Source: Henckelia pumila
Lineage: Eukaryota > Streptophyta > Magnoliopsida > Lamiales > Gesneriaceae
Length of the DNA stretch: 64,000 bases
Direction: 5' to 3'
Assembly: GCF_033568475.1 (NCBI RefSeq)
Contig: NW_027331831.1
Span: forward strand, 4,464,001 to 4,528,000
In this document: one piece after another, positions 12,622-24,600 of the stretch
How positions within the stretch are numbered: the stretch's first letter is position 1
Layout: the number at the start of each line of letters is the position of its first letter
Program-made: the position numbers and the translations under genes
Notes under the pieces: model-generated
What the model saw: the letters and a program-made list of their open reading frames with translations, nothing else
What the model was told of the DNA's origin: nothing
The model's database searches: none

Positions 12622-15600
12622 TCACTTTGTCCCAGATGATATGTCTGGCAATTTGCTTGAAACCTCAGGCGGGGTGACGGAGGCTCCAGGCGAATGGCTT
12701 GGTTCTGGAGGCCGCGGCGGAGCAGTTGTATCGGCCATCAAGGATTGCAAATGTGGTGGGATATTAGGCGGGAGTGACGGTCTCGTTGCCTGAGCTTGCT
12801 GGTTAGGTCGAATAATGTACTGGTTTAAAGCATCAGAATAAGCCTGACCCGATAAGGCTCCACGCATACGGGCTGCCGGGCGCCAATTCTGCTCGGTTGA
12901 ATCACTGGCTGCAGTTGTCTGACCTTGAGAAGATGTTATTTCTGGTTTACTTACCTGGTCTCTCATTGATGGCATCTTGTGGTTATTGGGAATCGTATAT
13001 GTAGGTGGTGTTCTAGATGCCTCAACAGGCCTAGCCATCTGTCCACCTAATGACTTACCAGCTTGTTGACTAGTGACTGCTCCTGCAGGGAGATTGGTTT
13101 GGTCCCGTGAAACGCCAACTTGGCTTTGAGGCCGAGAGAAGTTCGCAGGCAACTGAGCAGATGGCATCTGTCCACCTGATGATTTACCAGCTTGTTGACT
13201 AGTGACTGGTCCTGCAGGGAGATTGGTTCGGTCCCGTGAAACGCCAACTTGGCTTTGAGGCCGAGAGAAGTTCGCAGGCGACTGAGCAGATGGCATCTTC
13301 GGACCAACGAGGTGAGGTGGAGTTGAACTACGACGTTCATTTAAAGCACTGAAAGAATTTCGTCCTTGATCTGGAACACTTTGTTGAGATGATCGAACGG
13401 AAGGAAATGAGTGATTTCGCTGACCACAATTCCAGACAAGAAATTGAGAAGGGTAAATAGATGTTAATAGATAAGTGCAATTTTGGTTGTTTGAGACTTC
13501 ATGCTGTGGTAGAAGCATAATAAACACAGATCACATTTTGAGTTGAAAAGACTCCCGTAGATTTTTTTGGGAGTTTATTGCACCAAATCCCATTTGAAAT
13601 ATTGAAAATACACACTTTTCTCCTGTCTCCCGTGAAATTTTAATAGACATTCTAGCCCTTGAGATTTTGTAATAGTTGCACGTTTAACCCTTAACATAAA
13701 GAGTTATTAAACACGCGTTGTTACGACGCCTAACCAACCACTTTTTTTTTACAATATTATGTCTATAGTACGAAAATGTCCTTATATTGTAGTATTTTTC
13801 ATATTTACTCAAATACATCACGTGTATTTGTAAAGAAAAATCATGTATTCTGATTTGGGTGATGTATTTGCGTTGCTATGAAAATTATTACAATAATAGG
13901 TCGTTTTCATATCATTATCCTAATATTATTAAAAAAAATGGTTATTTTGACGCAAAAACAACGCGTGTTTACAAAAAGGAGAAGTGTGTATTTTCGATAT
14001 TTCACATGAGTTTGGTGCAAAAAAATTCGATTTTTTAGTAATAAAAACAATCTGAACTATTAGGAAAATCTATAAGGAAATCACTTGGATGCATTGCAAA
14101 TAACCACTAAATCAGGGAAAGGGCACTAATTTACCTGCATACCCATGTACTGATGCAATGGAGATGAAGACCTCTGTGAGGCGTTAAATAGATTCGTATG
14201 AGCTGAGTTGACAATCATTTGGGCCCGTGGAGAGGCTTGAGAAGCTGCTGACGAACTATTCTTGGTAAACGTGTTCCCACTATCTCTTGGCCGTTTTTGA
14301 AGGACAGAATCTGGGTTCCGTGCAGGAAGGATCTGAACCACTGTTGGTGTTCTGGAAACATTCCTGGGTAGAGACGGGGACCTTCCATACTCGTTAGTGA
14401 CAGCTGAATTTCCAAATTGCTGCTGCTGAAATGGCAGAGCAGTTGATACAGAAATTTCACTTTGTGGCGTAGGGGCAGTAACAAGTGCATCACCATAGAC
14501 GGCCTCAAGTTCTTGATTTGGAGCATTAGGACCAACTGGATTGGTCAAAACAAAACTGTGCGCAATATTGCTTGAATTGGTGGCAGAAGCAGCATCAATC
14601 GGTGTGTCTGATAATGATGACACCTGTCCAAAGTTTGGCAGAACTAATCCAGACCAGAAGTCATCGTCAAGACAAGCATCATTTTGGTCAGCATCATTTG
14701 TTTTGGTCATCTGAGGGTCGAATGCCTCAGTTGGAGTCTTCGTTTGACACTGATGAGTTGCGGTGAGCGTCCTGTCTAGGAGTTCATCATCGGAAAAAGA
14801 ACTTATTGCATCATCAATGGCAGTTAGATCAAGAACATCTACAGGAGCTTTCGACAACGAAACAGATTCAGATCGTTGAGGCTCATCCTGTGCGTTATTG
14901 GAGATCTCATCCACTGATTTCTGTATAGAGTCATCGGTTCCCGTCACAACATTCCAAGATCCATCCGAGGCAAAAATTACCTCGGTATCATTTGCTCCAA
15001 CCTCTTCCAAGATCTGAAAAAGCTCCAAACATATCAACCTAAGAATAAAATAATACAAGAATATAATAAAAAAAATGCAGATAATATACTTGCCTTGACC
15101 ATCTTTCGATCAATGCGTAAATCAGTGAAGCAGACATACTGATTACAATGAGGGCAGCGCCAGGAAGGTACTCTAGAATTTATGTCCACGTAGTTGCCAA
15201 AATCAAAACACTGGCACAAAATGAAAATGCAAGCTTTCAAATTTACTAAGAACTTTAAAAAATGAGAAGCAAGGCTATGAAATCCAGCAGAAGTATGAGA
15301 GTGAAGTTAGCGATAATTCAGGTTTTCTAAGCTCAACAGGATTGTTGTTTCACCTCCCCATTAATCTATAGATTTATCAATGCATCAAACGACCGCAATT
15401 TGCATTCACATTTTAAAAGTTAAAAATCAATTATAACAAAAATATCAAACCACCACTAGTTGCTTACTGGTCTTACAAGTTTTTTTGATAAGAACAATAA
15501 TATATTATATCAATGAGAAGGATAATTACGAAAAGCGGACAAGTGGTCCACGCAATCTAACACCATGATCTGAACATATTAACAGCATATGAAACTCCAA

Positions 15601-18600
15601 TTCCTGTATAAATCTGAAACCGAAAATAAATTAAAGTCCTTGTGCTTTCCGATCCAACTAGGGGTCCGAAATTTTATCTAATCCCAGCACGCTTCCCGCG
15701 TGTCTTCCAAATTGTCAAAAATCCTCCGATTCCTTAACAGCCACACTGACCAACAAATACAACGAGCAACTACTGTCCAAAAAATTCTCTGCCCCTCCTA
15801 CCTTGATCATGCCCAATATCCGTTGCAAATAAGTCCTTCGTCGATCTCGGAGTCACTCAAACCAAACCCCAACTACCCCAAAGCTTTGAACCACAGATAG
15901 CTCGTAAAAGGACGATGAATAAAAAAGTGATCTTAAGTCTCCACCTCTTGCTGACATAACACGAACCAGTTCGGACATAAAGTCATGTGCAGGACCCATC
16001 AATTCAGGTTTGACCCGTCGTGCCAACCCGCCCCGCCATTAAAAAATGGCGGGTTGGGTCAAGCTTTTGCCGGCCCGTCAGGAGGCGGGCCGTTTGCTGG
16101 CCCATTTGGGCTGTGGGCCAAGCGGGGCGTGGCGGGCTGGCCCGCGGGTTGGCCCGCCAATATTTTTTTTGTTTTTTACATTTTAAAATTTATATTATAA
16201 TTAATATTTTAAATATTTTATGTATGATTGATAAGTATTAAACAATTTATATTGTTTCAAATATTTTATAAATGATTATAAGCTCTAAATGATTTATATG
16301 ATTTATGATAATTTATATTTAATTGATTATTTTTAAAATTTTATATTATTTATAAGGGTTATTTATAAGGGATAATAGCCAAAATAGTCCTGTAAATTTA
16401 CTTGTTTTGTAATTTGGTCATGTAAGTATTTAATTTTGAGTTTTGGTCCTGTAAATTTAGTTATATTTTGATTTTTAGTCCTTTTTCATTTAAGAAATAT
16501 TTTTATAATTGGACCGATGATCAAACCGATCTAACTTAAAAAAACAGTCCAATTGATTGGATTGTTTTAATCGGTCGATCGTATCGAAAAATCGTTTATA
16601 TAATATAATTAATAATATATTTTAAATTATAAAACCTAACAAATTTATATAAATAGAAAAAATATATATATTTATCGTAGTTTGAAAACTAAACTTTAAT
16701 ATTTATAAATATTAATCAATTTTAAAAAATAAAAAATATGTTAAAAAATTATAAACTCTAATATTAATAAATAATATTTCTAACGAGAAAAAAAATCAAA
16801 TAATCATGTATATATATAATAAAATATTAAATTAAGGTTTTAAATAAAAAACTAATTTTTTTTAAAAAATCGAAAAACCAATTTTTCAGTTCTTGATCAG
16901 TTCTGCCGGTTCAACCGTTAAAACGGTTTTTGGGAGTGTTTTGGATCAAATCAGTGACCGGTTCTGGGTCGAACTGGTTGAACCAGTTGGTACAGTCTGA
17001 TTTTGAAAACATAATATTTAAGGTTTTGAAAACATAACATTTAATTGTTGATATCACAATAGACACGTCATCATTTCTCAATGCTATTTAAGCATTTTTA
17101 GCTGTCACGTCAGCATTTTCTAATGTCACGTCAGTAATCTTCCTATGAAAAAAGGACTAAAATCCAATTATAACTTAACTTATAGGACCAAAACCTAAAA
17201 TTAAATACTTACAGGACCAAAACACAAAATAGGCAAACTTACAAGACCATTTTGACTATATTCCCTATTTATAATGATTTATTTATTGTTAATGAGTTTT
17301 AAATATGTATATCATTTATAATTTTTTATGTATGATTTTTAAAACTTTTTTCATATATTTTTTTAATTTTTTGAATTTTTTAAAATTTATGGCGGGTTGG
17401 TCAGCCCAACCCGCAACCCATGACGGGTTGGGTTGGGTTGGTGGATTCCCAACCCGCCATCAATTCGGACCGGCCCGCCCCGCCCGATGGCAGGCCGAGG
17501 TGGGGCGGGGCGGCCCGAATTGACAGGTCTAGTCATGTGGGCCACCTTCTTTGCAGCATCTCACAAGTTGGTAACTTCCCCATTATAAGTATCCACGAGA
17601 ACGCTTGGACTTTGTATGAGACTGGTGATTTCCAGATAACGTGATAAAGAAGAAAGTGGGAAGACCACCAACAGGGAAGAAAGACTCGTTGAAGGATTTA
17701 ACTGAAAATATCCCAAAGAGTCCAAAACCCATTTTCTAACATCTTCAGCTCCTTCAATCAAGCTTATCCTCTCTAAAGCTCCTAGCAACCACTCAAAGCG
17801 CTCACTTCCTCATCCCTCAAATCTCTTGGCAAACGTAAATTTCAAGAAATAAAGGCAGATATGGAGGAGTTATCAAAATGAACAAAATAGGAAATCAATT
17901 TATTCTGCGCTGTTGAAATCTGAAATAAAGATGGAAAAAGATCCTAGAAAGCTGGTTCCCTCCAGCACCTGTCCTGGTCTTACAAGTTACAAATCAATTA
18001 TAACAAACATCACAAAAGTCAACAAATCAGAAGTTGTAAATGGTACAGCATATCAGATAAAATTCAGCGGTCAAACTGGAACGTAGACCAATTCGGTAGT
18101 GGTCAGGTAACGTGAGATAAATTCAGTATCCATGGGGTCACAATGGGATTAGAGTAGAGAAATTTTACTTGTGCATTAAACTATCACACAACTTCAAAAA
18201 TAAAAAAGGCAGTCTTTGTAATCACATTTGTCAGTAAGTGCAACTTCTTTACTTGAAACTTACCTGAATATGTTTGCATGAATATCCTTTGACAGGAGTT
18301 TTAATTCGCTTGAAGCTGTTCAATATTAAAAGGGGTGTAAGAAATCAGCAGTTAAAAAGGTTCAGCTACTCAAACAGGGTTGGTAAAAAGGCCAGCTAAA
18401 AGACTGAAGGAAAATGTGAAAACAGAATTGAAGTCAAAATCCAAATTCTAGAACCGATATGAGCACCACAGATCAATACCGTTGAGTATATACATCTCAT
18501 AATGTTTTCAATGATTGGTGGCGTTGTGATCAGATATCACAATGATCTTTTACTTTGTCACAATGAATAAATACTAATGAAAGAATGAGGGGCCCAGTAA

Positions 18601-21600
18601 AATTGTTAAGTTCCACGCAAATGGTGCATAAATGAATGCGAAAGAACATAACATAGTCAAGCAACGAAAATCAAGGTTTACCTAATGGGACAATTTAGCG
18701 ATATCCTTGATGGCCCTTCAATTATCTCAGAATCTACAGAGGAAATTAAGCAAACTAACATAAGCAGTTAAACAACACAGGCATTCCACTAAGGAATAGA
18801 CCTTACCATATGCATGTCATTCTAAAATAAATGCTGTTCAGACTAAAAAGTAGCAAAAGAATGGCCAACTTGACAGGAATAAATAAGTTCCAGAAATTAT
18901 AATAACGGCACCTGAATCCACAGCTGTGAGAACATGCTGCTCAGAGTCTTGAAGGGCACTACTCTCAAGGTTTGGCATCTCACTCATGAAAGCAATTGCT
19001 ATAGTATAATTCCCTTCACAAATATCAACTTTGGGAGTCAACGCCTTTACCTATTATACTGCAAAGCAACATTTTCAGATATGGAACCAAACTTATACCA
19101 TTAAATTCACCCACGGCCTGAAGAAGATTCGACCCATATTTCAGCATATGTGTCACGTCTGTCGGGATTTGAGGTCCTGTATCCTGGTTGAGAGAAGGAA
19201 AACAATTATCTCACAATACAATTAGCTTACAGATAAAGGTGTGTCCAAAAATTAGTCTAGACCAACCATGGAAATAGTAATCCTCTTCTCCACTCCCTTC
19301 CCATTCACGAGAAAGCTGCAGAAGTAATATAGAAAATGTTAAATTCTTTCATCTCGTTTTGAAGAAAGAAACAAATCTATTTTTGCTCAAAATGAAAATA
19401 ATAATAATGAAGTAGCAAAAGAATAGATTACTTGACTTTGGAAGGGGTAGCGAGGCAGGAAGACGTCGTTGTATTATCTGATTGTGCAACAAATAACCTC
19501 TGTAGATGAAATGAATTATCATCAAGCAATTTAAGGTATATCTTAGCTGACCCCACCTACTGGGATAAAGGCTGACATGGTGGTGGTGTAATTTATGATA
19601 TATCTGTTACTTTTTTCATGAATTTAAAGTATAATATAATACATTAAAAGGAAGCATCTCACTTCAACGAGTTGTGCTCTACACTTATGAACTGATACTC
19701 TGTCCACAAGATGTCCTAGAACAAGCACTAAGAACAAGATCGAGAAGGACTTTAAGGCACTTATTCACCTATTATTTTATTCTTGTGCTGAGGCTTAGTA
19801 GTTGGTATATAAATGGATTATCATGAACTGCTAATAAATTGCAGTTGGTCAAATCAGTAAATCAGAGAAGCCTATTGTTGCTTCAATATTCAAGAAAATG
19901 AGATTGCCACTTCACAGCTTTAAGATGGTGACTAAAATAAGGGAAGGTTAAAGTTTAAAACAATCCCTTTTGTACTGATCCATTTCTACAACCCACTCCA
20001 AATTCATAGCATCCCCTTATCTACAACATGTTGAGGACCACCTGGTTGAGAATTCAGCTTTATTTAGCCCATGCTCGGAAGCATCTGAACCACAATATGA
20101 AGGACAAAAGGAAAGCATTTACTACAGTTACATTGGATCTTAAATTTCATTGGACAAAAAAATATTCAAATATATTCTCATGAGTCATGTACATCTTCAA
20201 GGTTAATTTACTCTGATTCATTTCTTTCCATTTTATTCAATTTTTAAAATAGCATAAACTGACTTTGTTTTTCCCTTCCACTTTCCGCCACAAAATCCTT
20301 CATTTTTTTTCCATTTTATTCAATTAAATTTAAAATAGAAAAAATTGTCTTTTCTTTTCCTTTCCACTTTCCACCACAAAATCCATGAACCAAAAGTAGC
20401 ATAACTATTAGATCTTGCATCTGTCCACCCAGAGAAGAAACACACAACAGTTACACATAATATGATGCCATATAATCAAAGGTTACAAGCTAAGCAGTAC
20501 AAGGGTTCAGGAGCAATGTGTACAAGATAATAATTATTTAGTCATTTTCTTTCTCCTTTATTCAATTGCTTTTATATATGGTGTCACACGTGAATATTAC
20601 CAATGACCCGCACAATTTCATCATAGCTGCCTCGAAAAACGCAAGGGCAACTGAAAAACTCTGTTTGAACCAGCAATAAACCATAGCAAGAGAAAAACAA
20701 TTTGCACAACTTATATTTGAAAATCAGCTCACATGTTTTAGTTATTGTTTTGCCTTCTCATGGATCATACTAAGCGATCCAGCTAATTTAAAAGAAACGT
20801 CAAGTACTGCGATGCAATAAAATTACAGAAACAATACAATGTCTAGTTATTGCACAATCACAGAATTGTTCCTGAATATAAAAAATTGCACTTGAGAGCT
20901 TTGCACGCTTACTATTTTTTGACCCGGAGAAGGCTTTAAAGTTTTTGAAATCTGGAAGCCACTCAGATAAGCATTGAACCCAGGCTAAAATGCAAACACA
21001 AAGTGCACCAAGGCTATCAGCAGTTAAAACGATATGAGATCAATGCATGCGGAAGGAAGGCAAAATAGCCACCTTGACTTCAAGGAAGACTAATTTATGA
21101 CCCATCCTCATTCTTGGATAGAACCTGCGGATGAGCATACACCCAAGATTTCTTTCAGTTGCAGGTTGAATGGCAAATAACCACTTGGCAAGACACATAA
21201 AAGGTAGTTTACAAAAATTAAAGAAAGAAACGGAAAGCCAAGTATGCAAATGGAGTAGCCACATACAAGATATAAATATCGGAAACACCAAGAATCAGAT
21301 GCTTTGGTGCATATACAATTTCGCATAAAAACTGTGGCGGTTCTATTCTCTCTTCTAACTGGACATGGTAACAAGACTTGATACAACAGTCACGTTGCTA
21401 ACTGAGTTGCAGTAATTACATTAAAAAATGTCGAGTTAAACAACAGCGATAAATTTTACCGTTGAATCAAAGGATTACTAACATGTCAGCATAGCACAAT
21501 GAAGCTACGGAGGATATAAGAAGGCGAAGAATTTGATCCATCCCACTCCACCAGCCAAAAAAAAAAAGTGCTTATGTAATCTTATCATCAATCGCTCGGT

Positions 21601-24600
21601 AAAAAAATTCATCAAATAATGCGTGTGTGGCTGTGTGCATAAACAGAGAGACCACATCTAAATTCCAGTTGAGTGTGAAATTTAACAACCGGCATGCAAT
21701 TATTTCTAGAAAATTGGAACCACAATATCACTTCTAAAAAAATTAGACATGCATATTTTACCTTGACATAATTGTGGAGGTAACAGTAAGAGAGCAGGTC
21801 GCCTTGGTATCAAAATTCGATGAGCTACAAAAATTACTCGCCATCTACACATGAAGAAAGAAATTTCAATAATTGTAATTCCAACCAACGAGGGAGAAAA
21901 ATCTGATGAGTATAAAACAATATTCAATTGTTAACCAACCTCCTTTGCCAGGTTTATTAGTTCATCAGAATCTTTATTTGAAAACCACCCACATTCACAA
22001 GCATTCTGCAGCCAAACAATGAACAGCATCAGAATTGCAAAATGAAGGAATAAGGTTGCTTTTCTAGGTAAATTTTGTCACTGAATTATGCAGCACAAAC
22101 TTCCATATTTCAGAATGCCAATGTACTTCAGGGGGGTAATTACTCCACCAAAAGGCTTCTTTAAGCATTCGGGTATGAAAAATTCATTTCCTCTGCCTTA
22201 CAAGTTATGATGGCTGGAATCGCCAACTAGCTATAAGACAAATGCCATCAAAACTCTACTTTTTTCCCACTACATTAAACTTGTCAATTAAGGGGAACCA
22301 CCATAACAAGCACGACCAAAGTTGAAAGTTTTCAACATTGTCAATCATTAAAACTAGCCACCACACAAGTAAAAGCAATCTTCTCTGTGCAGATAGCACC
22401 ATGAAGGGTGCCGTTTGGCAGTGCATGGAGTGGTCCACTTAACGCATATATACACAACTCGCAATTTTCAAACGCATGGAGTCCATAAAAACATTGCTTC
22501 AAATTTTAAAAACCAAAAAACGATGAAATGTGACGCTGTACGGTCACACCAAATATTGCTTGGTAACTAACCTTAACAGAAATCATCAAAACCATTATAG
22601 CTGATCGCAGGAGGGCATCGTTCTTACATCGGCACACCTTATTAGATGATCATCGAAGAAAAATGATAAATCCGTATAATATCATATGAAGGAAATATAA
22701 AGAATGGCATCAAAAGGCCATAACCAGGCTCATGAAAGTGAAAGAGAGAACTGGTGTTAGAGACAACATGCACTCATACATATAAATAATTTTAGTAACA
22801 AGGAGATAAAGAGTCGTTCAGCCTAATGAACCTAATCAAATAAAGCCACTACTGTCTAATTTACTCAGGATTTAGAGAAACTGCAATGCAGAAGTCAAAT
22901 TTTACACAATGCTTTGACGAAAATAATGCAAAATTAGACTGAGCACGCAAGTTTGATGGAATTGTATTGGAATAGATTTGACTATAATTTATAATTGAAA
23001 TTAACAACTAGAATCTATAACGAATTATTGGTCTTCCTACAAATTATGATGTTGATTTGAGAGACATTACATATAATTAATGATTTGTGACCAAAAAATA
23101 TATTTTATTGAGTACAAGTATTCCACCAATACAAATCAACTCCTTTGCCAGGTCCCTAAGAAACAGCACTTTTATCCAAAGTCACCTGCTTCAACAGAGA
23201 AGGGAACTCTTGCACTCTGCTTGGAACCTCGTGGTGTACAACAGCAAAATCAATACCTCTGCAGATTCCAATAAACAAAAAAAACTCAGTAAAACTAATA
23301 GTTAAATTTGGTACTTTGTTGGTGTTATCTCCTAACACTCTGCCACATATCCAATCCCAAGGCAAACGTAGTTTACACTGACATGTTGAACATAACCACT
23401 TTCATAGGCTCAAACTTTTAATATGAGTGGTTTTTACTTTTTATTATGACAGAAAGTACTCAATTCGAACCCCATGCACTTCCTCACCATATTTCAACAT
23501 ATGGGTCTTTGGAGTTGCTCATGTGTCAGGGTAACCAAGCAGAAAATCAAATTAAACTTCACTCTCTAAGACTGCTATGCGTCCCTCAGTGATTGCACAA
23601 CAAAATGTAGAGTGCTCATAAAGTTAAAGGAACTTTTCAACCCAATAGGCAATTCATATGAGGTTTGTGTTCTTCTCTTGAAATATGGCGTAACTTTGAT
23701 TCTTGGGTTGAGACTTGAGAGTCGACGATAAAAGAGATTCTTGGGAACGGATGACACTGACTCGATAGTGGTAATGTTGTCTGTGTTTACCTTATCGATT
23801 AGATTAAGATATTACATCGAATACTGTAAATGAATGAAAAGAAAGAAAAGCAAAATAACATCGTGGTGTGTATAATTTTATATTGATTTCATGTGTATCC
23901 GGCTTATGTGCGTCCGATTCTTGTGGTTATTCATCGTGTTTTTAATTGTTATTATTTAGTGTTGACCGAAGCTTGGAAAAGAGAATAAAATATGTAGAAA
24001 AGTCAATAAAAGGACGCCATATAAGCAAAGACGTCAAGAAGTGCTGAAAATCTCGAAAGGGAATTGTCAAAATTGAGTCAAAAACCAAGAAATAACCCAC
24101 GTGGTTGTGCCCTTACACGGGGATGAAGAATTGGAAGCAAGTATGCCTTGCCTAATGCATGGCCGAGCCCACATTTGCATGGGTTGTTTCGCTTGCTCGA
24201 CCATGAAGACATGGTGGAACCCCATGTTTGTGTCGGTTTGCCCGCATGGTGCTAATTAATTGCACAAGAACAGGCGCTCTCGCGTACCTTAACCCATGGG
24301 ATGTAAAAAATTGACGAACCGTTGTTGGGAAAAAGGCGAAGCACGGCCAGACGTAGCCGTGGGTTCCGAATCCTGAAATATCACACGGTACAAGGAAAAA
24401 TCAGATTTTGTTTTCCTTTTCAAACTCGATTTTCTTGATTCCAGACATGTTATGACTCTATGTTTGGAGATTTTTCAAGTCTTTCGGAAGGGAACTACAA
24501 ACAGCGAGCCCTAACGATAAAGAGAACTTTTGACTACTAAATTGGGATGCTAGGCTCTTAAGGAGGAAGAGCACCAGTTGAAAGCGGATCTACGAATTTT

